Shown: positions 16,618-28,733, numbered from the stretch's first letter. The stretch: DNA of 64,000 nucleotides from Candidatus Eremiobacteraceae bacterium (GCA_035314825.1 DATFYX010000066.1:1-64000); one strand, 5' to 3'. Numbers and translations are program-made. The notes: a model not told the origin generated them from the sequence alone.

Positions 16618-17293
16618 GTAGTCGTACCAAGTCGTTATAAACCTCCAGCGTTTGCGGCGCGATCGGGACTCCGCGCGCGAGCAGATATTCCATGGATGCT
16701 TTCACGCACGCAAGCATGCCCTCGTCGAGCGAGCGCATGGCGGCAGCTTCGAGCGAGGCGCGGCCGGCGAAGGTGCGCGACGGCTCGAACGAATCGGCCA
16801 AGAAGACGACCTTCTGCAACGGCGACATGCCGGGCACGGCGACGGTGTGTGTCGCGATGGCGGCGAGCACGTCCTCGTCCATCACGCCGAACTCGCGACG
16901 AGCGATATCGGCGCCGACCGCAGCGTGCAGCAGCACCGGAGCGGCGGCCTCGATTTCGCTGATGGCGATTCGGTGTTCGCGCGCGTATGCGAGCAGATCG
17001 TCTGCGGTCCATTCACGCGCAAGATCGTGCAGCATGCCGGCGGTGCGAGCCGCTTGCATGGACAGTCCGTGGCGGCGCGCGAGCTTCTCGCCCATACGCG
17101 CGACGCCGAGCACGTGTTTGTAGCGTGCACCGGCCAGCCGCGAGCGCACGATCGCGCATAGACGGATGAAGCGGATACCGGCTCCGGCGGTCTGCGTCGT
17201 GGCACGCGGTTCCAGGTGGGCCGTCAGCGCAAGCTCTCTTTCAGCGTGGCCAGCCGGTTCCGATAGATCGTGCCTTTGAGATTGCCCGCCCAC
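16601..17293 (-). CDS. yqeK: YqeK-type HD-domain dinucleoside tetraphosphatase
   Basis: An HD-superfamily hydrolase that in related YqeK proteins cleaves diadenosine tetraphosphate symmetrically. Seen: YKHVLGVARMGEKLARRHG, AGMLHDLAREW (HD), HAAVGADIARREFGV, ATHTVAVPGMSPLQKVVFLADSFEP. The start is uncertain. The longest frame begins at GTG 17293, inside rimI, and its first 40 residues look non-native; a CTG overlapping the rimI TGA (about 17227) would give a more usual length. Neighbour rsfS follows as in many genomes. Confidence 0.85.
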   Translation of the reverse strand: MGGQSQRHDLSEPAGHAERELALTAHLEPRATTQTAGAGIRFIRLCAIVRSRLAGARYKHVLGVARMGEKLARRHGLSMQAARTAGMLHDLAREWTADDLLAYAREHRIAISEIEAAAPVLLHAAVGADIARREFGVMDEDVLAAIATHTVAVPGMSPLQKVVFLADSFEPSRTFAGRASLEAAAMRSLDEGMLACVKASMEYLLARGVPIAPQTLEVYNDLVRLHGQTS

Positions 17294-17736
17294 ATGACGA
17301 GCGCGTTCTCGTCGTTATCCGAATAATAGCCGCGGCGCGTGTTCACGACGGTGAAACCGTACTTCTTGTAGAGCTTCTGCGCGGTCAGATTCGATTCGCG
17401 CACCTCGAGCGTGACCCACGACGCGCCGCGATCGATCGCTTCGTCGAGCAGCCATACGAGCATGCGCTCGCCGTAGCCGCGTCCTTGGAACGCCGGATCC
17501 ACGGCGACGGTCGTGATGTGCGCGTCTTCGAGGATGACCCAGAGGCCGCCGTAGGACACGATGGCGTCCTCGAAGCGGCCGACGAAGTAGTGCGCGAGCT
17601 TGTTCTCGGTCAATTCGTTCTGAAACGCGTTCCGCGGCCACGTCGTGGAGAAGCACTGCGCTTCCACGCGCAGGACCTCGCCGACGTCCTCGACCCGCAT
17701 CGCCGTGATGTCGAGGGTCCGGGATAGCGATTTCAT
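17224..17736 (-). CDS. rimI: Ribosomal protein alanine N-acetyltransferase RimI
   Basis: A 170-residue GNAT enzyme. It carries the acetyl-CoA loop in VDPAFQGRGYGERMLVWLL and the strand/helix VTLEVRESNLTAQKLYKKYGF, the family signature of RimI with the Asn-Ala/Gln-Tyr end. RimI acetylates the N-terminal alanine of ribosomal protein bS18. It sits 36 bases downstream of tsaB in the common tsaE-tsaB-rimI order, which supports the specific name. Confidence 0.88.
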   Translation of the reverse strand: MKSLSRTLDITAMRVEDVGEVLRVEAQCFSTTWPRNAFQNELTENKLAHYFVGRFEDAIVSYGGLWVILEDAHITTVAVDPAFQGRGYGERMLVWLLDEAIDRGASWVTLEVRESNLTAQKLYKKYGFTVVNTRRGYYSDNDENALVMWAGNLKGTIYRNRLATLKESLR

Positions 17737-17772
17737 GGGGTCAGGTTCGCGCCCGCGTACACCCCTCCATTC

Positions 17773-18453
17773 TTAAGGGCGCGCCCGGGTCGCTTCCCAG
17801 TTGATGACGGCGTTGGGACGCTGGCCGTAGTCGATGGCGATGCGCCGCCAGTCGGCATCGGCGCCGTCGCGCAGGCGTGCCGCACCGAGGCGCGCGACCG
17901 CCCGCGCTCGGTCGCCTGGGCCGCGCGATGCGAAGCTGCCCGCGGTGACGGCATCGCGCCGCGACGAGACCGCGTCGCACTCGCCGTGGAGCATGACCGG
18001 CCGGCCGCTCTCGCGCGCGAGCGCTTCGACCGCCTGCGAAATCGCGGGCGCGTCGCCGCGCGCGAAAATCGTTTCAGCCTCTTCGCCGGCGCGCAGCCGA
18101 GCATAGTAGTAGCCCTTCTTGCCGGTCACGATCGCCGCACGCGGATAGAGCGCCCGGCTGCCGGCCTCCGCCACGTCGTACGCAGACACGCCGATGCATG
18201 GCAGATCCCGCGCCTGCGCGAGCCCCTTCGCGAACGCGACGCCGATGCGCAAACCGGTGAACGATCCCGGGCCGGCGCACACCGCGATTGCGCCGACGTC
18301 TGCAAGCGCGGTCTCCGCCTCGCCGAGCGCGGCGGTGATGCAATCGAGCAGCGATGAAAGCGCCTGACCTGCACCGGCGATCGCGGACGAGCGCTCATCG
18401 CCGACGATCGCCGCCTCGACCGGCCCGGAGGTCGTGATGCCGAGGACGATCAT
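17773..18453 (-). CDS. tsaB: tRNA t6A37 biosynthesis protein TsaB
   Basis: A 226-residue ASKHA-fold protein needed, with TsaD and TsaE, for threonylcarbamoyl transfer to A37 of ANN-decoding tRNAs. The start ILGITTSGPVEAAIV, and ALADVGAIAVCAGPGSFTGLRIGVAFAKGLA, is the diagnostic TsaB segment. The start is ATG 18453, sharing ATGA with tsaE; a longer frame begins inside tsaE and is spurious. tsaD is not in this window. Confidence 0.92.
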   Translation of the reverse strand: MIVLGITTSGPVEAAIVGDERSSAIAGAGQALSSLLDCITAALGEAETALADVGAIAVCAGPGSFTGLRIGVAFAKGLAQARDLPCIGVSAYDVAEAGSRALYPRAAIVTGKKGYYYARLRAGEEAETIFARGDAPAISQAVEALARESGRPVMLHGECDAVSSRRDAVTAGSFASRGPGDRARAVARLGAARLRDGADADWRRIAIDYGQRPNAVINWEATRARP

Positions 18454-18908
18454 ACCGACACCGCGTCCGCGTGCACGCCGAATCCTTCGATGTGCGCCAC
18501 GCGGGCCTCGCCGTCGATCTGCAACTCGACCTCGATGCGATCGGCAGGCCACGCAGCGGGCGCGCGCTCGGGCCACTCGACCAGCGTGATGCCGTCCGCC
18601 GGCACGTACTGCGACAGCTCCAGATCTTCGACGTCGCGCGGATCTTCAAGCCGGTACAGATCGAGATGCGAGACCGGCATGGTTCCGCCGGCATAGTAAT
18701 GGGCGATCACGAACGTGGGGCTGGCAGCACGACCGGCGCCCAGCGCCTCAACGACGCCCTCCACCAATGTGGTCTTGCCGGCGCCAAGCGGGCCTCGCAG
18801 CAAGACAAGCGTGCCGGGCGTGCTCGAGGCCGCAAGGCGAGCTCCGAGCGCTCTTGTCGCGGCGGCGTCGGATAGTGATAGTGTCAGATGTCCCAAAGCA
18901 AGGCTCAT
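18450..18908 (-). CDS. tsaE: tRNA t6A37 biosynthesis ATPase TsaE
   Basis: A 152-residue P-loop protein of the t6A complex. Walker A is RGPLGAGKTTLVEG, followed by SPTFVIAHYY, the conserved HLDLYRLEDPRDVEDL and the DGITLVEWPERA strand carrying the catalytic region. I set the start at ATG 18908, giving the usual length; a frame 29 residues longer exists. First gene of the minus-strand run, divergent from gyrA across about 180 bases. No convincing promoter was picked out in that spacer. Confidence 0.92.
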   Translation of the reverse strand: MSLALGHLTLSLSDAAATRALGARLAASSTPGTLVLLRGPLGAGKTTLVEGVVEALGAGRAASPTFVIAHYYAGGTMPVSHLDLYRLEDPRDVEDLELSQYVPADGITLVEWPERAPAAWPADRIEVELQIDGEARVAHIEGFGVHADAVSV

Positions 18909-19088
18909 CTTCACCGACCATCCAGCGCGCCCTGCGGGAGGGTTTGGGGCCCAAATCGAACCCTGTCGTGTTGATCCTTTGCGCGTCGAAACCACGCGCT
19001 ACTACAGAAAAGGCGCACTCTATCCTTGTGTCCAGCTGACGACGACGCCCGCTCCAAAGACGGCGGCGGTAGGAAACCGCGCGCCGAC

Positions 19089-21557
<2,469 letters not shown>

Positions 21558-21570
21558 CATTAAGACAGTG

Positions 21571-21590
21571 GCGCGTTTTTCGAAACGCGC
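21571..21590 (+). other. Perfect UUCG hairpin between gyrA and trxA
   Basis: GCGCGTTT (21571-21578), a TTCG loop and AAACGCGC (21583-21590) form a perfect 8-bp stem with the very stable UUCG tetraloop. It starts 13 bases after the gyrA stop and ends 5 bases before the trxA Shine-Dalgarno AAGGAG. No U-run follows, so strong termination is unlikely; a 3'-end stabiliser, processing site or weak attenuator is more plausible. Confidence 0.55.
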
Positions 21591-21609
21591 TGAGTAAGGA
21601 GAAACCACG

Positions 21610-21942
21610 TTGAGTTCCGCACAAGCCGTCAACCAAGGCAATTTCGATGCCGAAGTCCTCAAGTCGTCCGAACCGGTCCTCGTAGATTTCTGGGCGGACT
21701 GGTGCGGACCGTGCAAGATGATCGCGCCGATCGTCGACAAGGTCGCCGACCAGTACAAGGGCCGCCTCAAAGTCGTCAAGCTCGACACCGATGACAATCC
21801 GAACCTCGCCGCGCAGTACGATGTGTCCGGCATCCCATGCCTCATCCTGTTCAAGGGCGGAGCGCCGGTCGACCGCATCGTCGGCTACGTGCCGGAGAAA
21901 CATCTCTCCGCGATGGTCGAAAAACACCTAGCCGCGGCTTAA
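21610..21942 (+). CDS. trxA: Thioredoxin
   Basis: A 110-residue cytoplasmic thioredoxin with active site WCGPC (C32, C35), the preceding VDFWADW strand, the cis-Pro segment SGIPCLILF and [16 protein letters not shown] at the end. It reduces disulfides and recycles enzymes such as the MsrA proteins encoded nearby. TTG start with AAGGAG (21596-21601) eight bases upstream. An extra Cys follows the cis-Pro (IPC). Confidence 0.95.
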   Translation: MSSAQAVNQGNFDAEVLKSSEPVLVDFWADWCGPCKMIAPIVDKVADQYKGRLKVVKLDTDDNPNLAAQYDVSGIPCLILFKGGAPVDRIVGYVPEKHLSAMVEKHLAAA

Positions 21943-21955
21943 CCGCGCGCGGACG

Positions 21956-23311
21956 ATGCGAGAGATCCCGGCCGTCCATCGTCTTACCACCGACCCTGCG
22001 ATCGCGACGTACGCGCCGCTCCTCGGACGCGGCGCCGTGCGCGAACACGTCCAAGCGGTGCTCGACCAGGCGCGCGAGGGTACCGATGTCCCTGCGTTTG
22101 ATGCGTTGCGGGCCGGCGTGCTCGCGCGGCTGGCGGCCGCACAAGCCGAAGGTCTCATCGGCGTCATCAACGGCACGGGCGTGCTTCTGCACACCAATTT
22201 CGGCCGTGCGCCCTTAGCGGCCGGCGCGCTCGCAGCGGTCAGCGCACTTGGCGCGGGCTATACCAATCTCGAGTATGATGTCACCACGGGCGAACGCGGC
22301 AGCCGTCACGATCGCGTGTCGTCATTGCTGCGCGAGGTCTCGGGCGCGCAGGCGACGCTGGTCGTCAACAACTGCGCCGCCGCGGTGCTGCTCGTACTCG
22401 ACACGTTCGCACGCGGCCGCAACGTCGTCGTCAGCCGCGGCGAGCTGATCGAGATCGGGGGCGGGTTCCGTCTGCCCGAGGTGCTCGCCAAGAGCGGCGC
22501 GACCTTGGTCGAGGTCGGCACGACCAACAAGACCTACGCGCGCGACTATCGCGACGCCTGGACTTCAAACACCGCGCTGTTCATGCGCTCACATCCGAGC
22601 AATTATCGCGTCACAGGCTTCACCGCCAGCGTGCCGGCGCCGGCGTTGGCCGCGCTCGCGCGCGAGCTCGACGTCATCTCGTTCGAAGATCTCGGCTCCG
22701 GCGCGTTGGTCGATCTGTCGCAGTTCGGTCTGCCGGCCGAGCCCACGCTCGCGCAGACGATCGCAGCGGGGCTCGACCTGGTCAGCGTTTCGGGCGACAA
22801 GCTGCTGGGCGGGCCGCAGTGCGGCATCATCGCCGGGCGCGCGGACCTCATCGCGACACTCAAGCGCAATCCCCTGCTGCGCGCGTTGCGCGTCGACAAG
22901 ATGACGCTGGCCGCATTGGGCGCCACGCTCGCGGCGTATGTGGACGGGCGTCTCACGGATATTCCATTGTTCGCGATGCTCGCGCTCGCGCAGGATACGT
23001 TGCTCGAGCGCGCGCAGCGTTTGTGCTCGGCGGTCACCACGCGTACACCGGCCGCTCGGATCGAAAGCGTACGCACCTGCGCGACCACCGGCGGCGGCAC
23101 GCTGCCTGACGTCGAGATCCCGTCGGCCGGGGTCAGCGTGCGCAGCGGCGACGGACCTGACGCATATGCCGCGCGCCTGCGCGCGGCTCGGCCGCCCGTC
23201 GTGGGCCGCGTCGAAAACGACCGCTTCGTCGTCGACTTGCGAACGGTACGGGAGTCCGAGCTCGAGGTGCTAGCCGCCGCGCTGGCGAGCGCCTTCACAT
23301 GCACATCGTAG
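21956..23311 (+). CDS. selA: L-seryl-tRNA(Sec) selenium transferase
   Basis: A 451-residue PLP enzyme that converts Ser-tRNA-Sec to Sec-tRNA-Sec using selenophosphate. Recognised by VINGTGVLLHTNFGRAPL, NLEYDVTTGERGSRHDR, NNCAAAVLLVL and the PLP lysine K282 in SVSGDKLLGGPQCG. It begins 13 bases after trxA and overlaps selB by 13 bases. With selB and selC in the window only selD is missing locally. Confidence 0.95.
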   Translation: MREIPAVHRLTTDPAIATYAPLLGRGAVREHVQAVLDQAREGTDVPAFDALRAGVLARLAAAQAEGLIGVINGTGVLLHTNFGRAPLAAGALAAVSALGAGYTNLEYDVTTGERGSRHDRVSSLLREVSGAQATLVVNNCAAAVLLVLDTFARGRNVVVSRGELIEIGGGFRLPEVLAKSGATLVEVGTTNKTYARDYRDAWTSNTALFMRSHPSNYRVTGFTASVPAPALAALARELDVISFEDLGSGALVDLSQFGLPAEPTLAQTIAAGLDLVSVSGDKLLGGPQCGIIAGRADLIATLKRNPLLRALRVDKMTLAALGATLAAYVDGRLTDIPLFAMLALAQDTLLERAQRLCSAVTTRTPAARIESVRTCATTGGGTLPDVEIPSAGVSVRSGDGPDAYAARLRAARPPVVGRVENDRFVVDLRTVRESELEVLAAALASAFTCTS

Positions 23312-25197
23312 GCACTGCCGGACACGTCGATCACGGCAAGAGCTCGCTCGTCATCGCGCTGACCGGCCACGATCCGGACCGGCTCATCGAGGAACGCGAG
23401 CGCGGCATGACGCTCGACCTCGGCTTTGCTCCGCTGCACCTGCCCGACGGCGCGGAGGCCGGCATCATCGACGTGCCCGGCCACGAGCGTTTCTTGCACA
23501 ACATGCTGGCCGGCGCGGCAGGGATGGAACTGCTGTTGCTGGTCATCGACGCCGCGGAAGGGCCTCGGCCGCAGACCTTCGACCACCTGCGCATCCTCGA
23601 TTTCCTCAACGTCCGGCGTGCGATCATCGTCTTGACCAAGCGCGACCTCGTCGATGCCGAAAGTCTCGCGATAGCCGAAGCGCTCTCGCGCGAAGCGGTC
23701 GCGGGTACGGTCGCACAGGACGCGCCCGTCGTGGCGGTCTCCAGCCTGACCGGCGAAGGCATCGAACAGCTCAAGACATTGATAGGCCAGGCGTTGGCCA
23801 CATTGCCCTCTCGCGGTCCGGACGCGCCTGCGTATCTGCCGGTCGACCGCGTCTTCGCGCTGCCGGGTCACGGCACGATCGTCACCGGTACGCTGATGCA
23901 AGGCACGATCAAGGCCGGCGACATGTTGATGCTGCAACCCAGCGGGCTCGAGGTGCGGGCGCGCAGCATCCAGACCTTCGGACGCAAGGTCGAGTCGGCG
24001 AGCGGCGGCGCGCGCGTCGCGGTCAACCTGCCGGGCGTCGAAGTCCACGCCATACGTCGCGGCGAAGCGCTCGTCGCTCCGCGTGAGTTCGTGCCGTCGT
24101 CCGAGCTGCACGTCGAATTCACGCCGCTGCCGCAAGCCATCCGCCTGCTCAAACGGCGCACGCCGGTGCGCGCGCACATCGGTTCCGATGAGATTCCCGG
24201 CGTCCTCATCTTCGAGGGATCGGCGCCGACCGACACGACGCCGGTCGCCGCCCGTCTCGTGCTCACGCGCCCGACGGTGTTCTATCCAGGCAGCCGCCTC
24301 ATCGTGCGCCGGATGAGCCCGAAAGATCTGTTGGGTGGCGCGGTGGCGCGATCGCCCGGCGCACGTACGCCGGACGATAGACACGAGGTGCGAGATGGTG
24401 ACGGCGCAGCCGGACCGAGCCGCGCGCTTGGCGCGATCGAAGCGGCCGGCCTCGCGCCTCTCGATAGCGCGCACATCGCCGCGGCCCTCAACGTGGTGCT
24501 CGCCAAAGCCCAGGATGAGATCGACGAGCTCGTCGCCGCAGGCAGCGTCGTCGCGCTCTCCAAACCGAGCGCGTATGTCAGCCGAGCAGCAAGCGATCGC
24601 GCATTTGAGCGCGCCGCGCGTTTGCTCGAGGAACGCCGTCGCCGAGCGTCGTGGGTGCTGGGCGCCAGCGCCTCTGACATCGCGCACGATCTTGCCATAC
24701 CCGAACCGCTCGCGGCCCGGCTGTTGGCGGCGTGGCATGACGACGGCCGGCTTGCGTTGACCGGACGGTTCTGGCATCTGCCGGATGCGTCAGTCACGTT
24801 GACTGGAGAGCAGCGCGACTTCTTCCTGCGCGAACTGCGCGAGGATGCCGCCAACCCGCTCGTCCCCACCTCCTTCGATTCATTGATGGACCGCTCGCGC
24901 GCTGCGCGGATCGATGGTCTGCCCGAAGCGATCGAGACGCTGCTCGCAACCGGTGCGCTGGTGCGCATCGGCGACGACGTCTACCGGCGCGCGCAGATCC
25001 AACGCGCTCGCGCGCTGCTCGCAGACGTATTGAAGGATGGCGCGGGCGCCACCATGGCGCAGGTGCGCGATGCTTTCGGCACTTCGCGCCGCTACGCGTT
25101 GCCGCTGATGGAGTACTTCGACGGCGTCGGGCTCACCATCCGTGATGGCGACATCCGACGCCTGCGCAAAGTCACGCCGGTGAAGGCGGGCGGTTGA
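23299..25197 (+). CDS. selB: Selenocysteine-specific elongation factor SelB
   Basis: A 632-residue GTPase delivering Sec-tRNA-Sec to UGA codons with a SECIS element. G1 is GTAGHVDHGKSSL at residues 5-17, followed by ERERGMTLDLGFAPL, DVPGHERFLHNML and LTKRDL. Two EF-Tu-like beta-barrels follow, then the SelB-specific winged-helix repeats to the C-terminus (for example DAFGTSRRYALPLMEYFD), which bind SECIS. The 3' end overlaps the convergent flavin monooxygenase gene by 26 bases. Confidence 0.95.
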   Translation: MHIVGTAGHVDHGKSSLVIALTGHDPDRLIEERERGMTLDLGFAPLHLPDGAEAGIIDVPGHERFLHNMLAGAAGMELLLLVIDAAEGPRPQTFDHLRILDFLNVRRAIIVLTKRDLVDAESLAIAEALSREAVAGTVAQDAPVVAVSSLTGEGIEQLKTLIGQALATLPSRGPDAPAYLPVDRVFALPGHGTIVTGTLMQGTIKAGDMLMLQPSGLEVRARSIQTFGRKVESASGGARVAVNLPGVEVHAIRRGEALVAPREFVPSSELHVEFTPLPQAIRLLKRRTPVRAHIGSDEIPGVLIFEGSAPTDTTPVAARLVLTRPTVFYPGSRLIVRRMSPKDLLGGAVARSPGARTPDDRHEVRDGDGAAGPSRALGAIEAAGLAPLDSAHIAAALNVVLAKAQDEIDELVAAGSVVALSKPSAYVSRAASDRAFERAARLLEERRRRASWVLGASASDIAHDLAIPEPLAARLLAAWHDDGRLALTGRFWHLPDASVTLTGEQRDFFLRELREDAANPLVPTSFDSLMDRSRAARIDGLPEAIETLLATGALVRIGDDVYRRAQIQRARALLADVLKDGAGATMAQVRDAFGTSRRYALPLMEYFDGVGLTIRDGDIRRLRKVTPVKAGG

Positions 25198-26422
25198 CGT
25201 CGGGTGTCCGGATGTGCTCGGGCCGCACCCCGATGCCGACGAACGCGGCCGGGAGCCGGCGCAGCAGAGGCCAGCGGCCCAACAAGCGGATGGGCCACGG
25301 CGGTGACATCGGCTGGTCGACTCCGAGTACTCGGCGGATGACGTTGTTCTGGATGAGCACTTGTACCCGCTGAGTGACGCGCGTAGGGAACTCGCGGCGG
25401 CGCTGGACCTGCTCGAGCAGTTGCGCGGGCACACGCCGCTCGAGCAACGGCCGCCATAGCTCGTTCGCGGCAGCGACAGCGTCTTGAATCGCTAGATTGA
25501 TCCCGACGCCGCCGATCGGCGACATCGCATGCGCAGCATCGCCGATGCACAGCAGACCGGGCCGATACCAGGTGCGAAGTCTGTCGACCGCCACGGTCAG
25601 CAGGCTCACGCCGCTCCAGTCGCGGACTTCCACCATCCGCTCGCGCAGGAACGGCACCAAGCTCACGACATCATCGCGAAAAGCCGCCACTCCGCGCGCC
25701 ACGATCTCCTCGAACGCTCCCTTGCGTATCAAGAAACCGCACTGGTAGTAGTCGCCGCGATCGATCATGATGATCACTTTGCCGCGATCCATCCGTCCGA
25801 GGACCTGGCCCGGATCGCCGGGGGAGCGCGCGACGCGGAACCACACCACGTCCATCGGCGCGCCGAAGTCATCCGCGGTAAGGCCTGCTTTGGCGCGCAC
25901 GGTCGAATGCCGGCCGTCGGCGCCGATCACGAGATCGGCGCGCACCTCGAACGCGCCGCCGGCGCCGGAGCCGCGCACGCCGGCCACCCGGCCATCTTCG
26001 ATGATGAGATCGTCGACCTCGGCCTGCATGCGCAGCGTGAACACGCCGTACGATCGTGCTTGGGCCGCGAGGAAGTCCAAGAAATCCCACTGCGGCATGA
26101 ACATGAGGAACTTGCAATGCGTCGGCAGATGCGTGAAATCGCCGACCGGCGAATACATCGGCCCTATCCAGGCTCCGATCTCGCGCACTTCCTGGTGCGG
26201 CAGCGCCAAGAACTGATCCAGCAGGCCGAGCTCGTAGATGAGCTCAAGGGTCGACGGATGGATCGTGTCGCCGCGGAAATCGCGGAAGAAATCGGCGTGT
26301 TTTTCTAGGACGGTCACGCGCACGCCCGCGCGCGCCAGCAAGAACGCCAGCATCATGCCTGCGGGGCCGCCCCCGGCGACGCAGCATGCCGTCTCGATCT
26401 GCTGGGCGCCCGTCTGGGACAT
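25172..26422 (-). CDS. FAD-dependent aromatic monooxygenase-like protein
   Basis: A 416-residue flavoprotein of the UbiH/p-hydroxybenzoate hydroxylase superfamily. The FAD Rossmann motif [19 protein letters not shown] is near the N-terminus, the DG motif is [19 protein letters not shown], and GD is [26 protein letters not shown]. The C-terminal part is basic and hydrophobic. I start at ATG 26422, just before the Rossmann motif; a frame 19 residues longer has an implausible N-terminus. Substrate unknown. Confidence 0.85.
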   Translation of the reverse strand: MSQTGAQQIETACCVAGGGPAGMMLAFLLARAGVRVTVLEKHADFFRDFRGDTIHPSTLELIYELGLLDQFLALPHQEVREIGAWIGPMYSPVGDFTHLPTHCKFLMFMPQWDFLDFLAAQARSYGVFTLRMQAEVDDLIIEDGRVAGVRGSGAGGAFEVRADLVIGADGRHSTVRAKAGLTADDFGAPMDVVWFRVARSPGDPGQVLGRMDRGKVIIMIDRGDYYQCGFLIRKGAFEEIVARGVAAFRDDVVSLVPFLRERMVEVRDWSGVSLLTVAVDRLRTWYRPGLLCIGDAAHAMSPIGGVGINLAIQDAVAAANELWRPLLERRVPAQLLEQVQRRREFPTRVTQRVQVLIQNNVIRRVLGVDQPMSPPWPIRLLGRWPLLRRLPAAFVGIGVRPEHIRTPDVNRPPSPA

Positions 26423-26531
26423 CACGCCGAGCCTGTTGTGCGCGCGGCCCAGGGTAGACCTTCCCCCAAGGTCCGGCATCCGAAAACGCCGTACCCGACG
26501 TATCTATAGATGGAGTAGGAGACCACACGAC

Positions 26532-27017
26532 ATGCCAGACGGACTGCAGACAGCCACCTTCGGCGCCGGATGTTTCTGGGGCGTCGAATCCAATTTTCGC
26601 CAGATCCCCGGCGTCGTCGACGCGCGCGTCGGCTACCTCGGCGGCACGCTGGAGAATCCGACCTACGAAGACGTGTGCACGGATCGTACCGGGCACGCTG
26701 AAGTCGTGCAAGTGACGTACGACCCGCGGCATTTGACGTACGAGCAGCTGCTCGACGCGTTCTGGAAGATGCACGACCCGACGCAGCTCAACCGCCAGGG
26801 GCCTGATTTCGGGCGGCAGTACCGCTCGGCGATCTTCTTCTACACGCCCGAGCAAGAGGCCGCCGCCAAGCGTTCCAAGGAAGAGCTTGAGAAGTCAGGC
26901 CGTTTCCGCAAGCCGATCGTCACCGAGATCGCGCCGGCATCGAAGTTCTATGAGGCTGAGGACTATCATCAGCGCTACTTCGAAAAGCGCGGCATCGCCC
27001 CGACCTGCCATATCTGA
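26532..27017 (+). CDS. msrA: Peptide methionine sulfoxide reductase MsrA (cytoplasmic)
   Basis: A 161-residue MsrA that reduces Met-S-sulfoxide. The catalytic Cys is C14 in GAGCFWG, with [51 protein letters not shown] and YHQRYFEKR. No signal peptide. Regeneration by the thioredoxin encoded 4.6 kb away is likely. TAGGAG lies upstream of ATG 26532; an in-frame extension upstream overlaps the antisense monooxygenase and is rejected. Confidence 0.95.
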   Translation: MPDGLQTATFGAGCFWGVESNFRQIPGVVDARVGYLGGTLENPTYEDVCTDRTGHAEVVQVTYDPRHLTYEQLLDAFWKMHDPTQLNRQGPDFGRQYRSAIFFYTPEQEAAAKRSKEELEKSGRFRKPIVTEIAPASKFYEAEDYHQRYFEKRGIAPTCHI

Positions 27018-27021
27018 TCGC

Positions 27022-27966
27022 ATGACGATCGCGCCGCAGTTCCCAGACGAGCAGGCGGAGGACGGCAGTTTCGTACGGCAACAGGACATGTTCCGGGACT
27101 GCGTCACCGCGGACGGCCGTTCGGGCTATCCGGCGGAAGCCGGCCGATATCACCTCTACGTCTCGCTCGCCTGCCCGTGGGCCTCTCGCATGGTGATTCT
27201 GCGCAAGCTGCTCGGTCTGGAAGATATCGTCGGCATGACGGTCGTCGATCCGGTGCGCGATGAGCGCGGTTGGGCCTTTCGCGACGGCCCCGGCTATTCG
27301 AAAGACCCCATCAACGGCTTCGCGTACCTAAGCGAAGCGTATTTCGCCACCGATCCGGGCTATCGCGGTCGCTTCACGGTGCCGGTGCTTTGGGACACGA
27401 AGACCAAGCGCATCGTCTGCAACTCCGACGACGACATGATGCGCATGTTCGAGCTCGAGTTCTCGGCCTTTGTGAAACACGATCTCGATCTCTATCCGGC
27501 GGAGCACCGCGCCGAGATCGACGCGCTCAACGTCTGGATCTACGAGACGTTCAATGACGGCGTCTATCGCGCGGGGTTCGCCACCGCACAAGGACCGTAC
27601 GAACGAGCCGCGCGCAGCGTCTTCGAAACCCTCGATGCGCTCGAAGATCGTCTCGCCAAACGCCGGTACCTCTTCGGCCCGCGCCCGCTCGAGACCGATT
27701 GGCGGCTTTTCGTCACGCTGGTGCGCTTCGACCCGGTCTACTACGTCCATTTCAAGTGCAACATGCGGCTCGTCGCCCAGTATCCGAACCTTTTCGGGTA
27801 CCTGCGCGACCTCTACCAGATCGACGGCGTCGCCGACACGGTGAACTTCGACCACATCAAGCGCCACTATTACATCACGCACGACGACATCAACCCGACC
27901 CGGCTCGTGCCGATCGGTCCGGCGCAAGACCTCAACGCCCCGCACGGACGGGAGCGGCTGGCGTAG
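27022..27966 (+). CDS. Glutathionyl-hydroquinone reductase-like protein (Xi-class GST)
   Basis: A 314-residue protein of the YqjG/ECM4 (Xi-class) group. The catalytic Cys is in SLACPWASRMVILRKL. Conserved Xi features include RFTVPVLWD, the helical domain RLFVTLVRFDPVYYVHFKCN and the end HYYITHDDINPTRLVPIGP. These enzymes reduce glutathionyl-hydroquinones; in a bacterium without glutathione another thiol might be used. It is four bases downstream of msrA, so it is co-transcribed in a redox-repair cluster. Confidence 0.9.
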   Translation: MTIAPQFPDEQAEDGSFVRQQDMFRDCVTADGRSGYPAEAGRYHLYVSLACPWASRMVILRKLLGLEDIVGMTVVDPVRDERGWAFRDGPGYSKDPINGFAYLSEAYFATDPGYRGRFTVPVLWDTKTKRIVCNSDDDMMRMFELEFSAFVKHDLDLYPAEHRAEIDALNVWIYETFNDGVYRAGFATAQGPYERAARSVFETLDALEDRLAKRRYLFGPRPLETDWRLFVTLVRFDPVYYVHFKCNMRLVAQYPNLFGYLRDLYQIDGVADTVNFDHIKRHYYITHDDINPTRLVPIGPAQDLNAPHGRERLA

Positions 27967-28031
27967 GCGCGGCGTTGAGCTGGCGCCCGCTCGGGCGCAT
28001 CCATTTCAGCGCCTGGCCCGTATCAAGAGAC

Positions 28032-28694
28032 ATGCTACGCAAAGACTTTATCCGACCCGTTCTCGCCCTCGCGCTCGCCGCCTCATGCTTTGCCTCTGGC
28101 GGTCTCGCCGCGCGCGCAGCAGCCGCGCCGGCGCACCCCGCGCCTGCCCCGGCGACCCAGAAAGTCGTCCTCGCGGGCGGATGCTTCTGGGGAATGGAGT
28201 GGGTCTTCGAATCGCTCAAAGGCGTGACCGGCGTTGTCTCCGGCTATTCGGGCGGCAGCAAAGAGACCGCGCACTACGACATCGTGAGCACCGGCACGAC
28301 GGGCCACGCGGAGTCGGTGGAAGTCACGTACGACCCGGCGCAGGTCTCGTTCCAGCAGCTCCTCGAGGTGTATTTTCTCGTGGCGCACGATCCGACCCAG
28401 CTCAATCGTCAAGGGCCGGATGACGGTACGCAATACCGTTCCGCGATCTTCTATGCCACCGACGATCAGAAGCGCGAAGCGCAAGCGTACATCGCACAGC
28501 TGACGCAACAGAAGGTCTTCAGTGCGCCGATCGTCACACAGGTCGTGCCGCTCGTCGCCTTTTATCCTGCGGAGGCGTACCATCAGCACTTCGCGGCGAA
28601 GAACCCGTACTATCCGTACATCCTCTTCAACGACAAGCCGAAACTGGTCCATCTGCAACAGCAATTCCCGACGCTGGTCAAGACCCAGTCCTAG
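28032..28694 (+). CDS. Exported MsrA paralogue
   Basis: A second MsrA of 220 residues with an N-terminal signal peptide (ALALAASCFASGGLAARA) and an Ala/Pro linker, then the full MsrA domain: C51 in [44 protein letters not shown] and YHQHFAAKNPYYPYI. It probably repairs oxidised Met in periplasmic proteins, receiving electrons across the membrane by an unidentified carrier. The catalytic residue is Cys, not Sec. It follows the GST gene by 65 bases and precedes selC. Confidence 0.92.
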   Translation: MLRKDFIRPVLALALAASCFASGGLAARAAAAPAHPAPAPATQKVVLAGGCFWGMEWVFESLKGVTGVVSGYSGGSKETAHYDIVSTGTTGHAESVEVTYDPAQVSFQQLLEVYFLVAHDPTQLNRQGPDDGTQYRSAIFYATDDQKREAQAYIAQLTQQKVFSAPIVTQVVPLVAFYPAEAYHQHFAAKNPYYPYILFNDKPKLVHLQQQFPTLVKTQS

Positions 28695-28733
28695 GGGAAT
28701 TCCGCCCGGGCGATAATAATGGCCATCCACGCT

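Noticed and set aside
22603-24777. Long 724-codon frame on the minus strand over selA and selB
   Set aside because: High GC and codon bias of the real genes open this antisense frame. Composition is Arg/His/Asp-rich without domains, while selA and selB are certain on the other strand.
26238-26531. N-terminal extension of MsrA
   Set aside because: It is antisense to the flavin monooxygenase and lacks family similarity; ATG 26532 has TAGGAG upstream.
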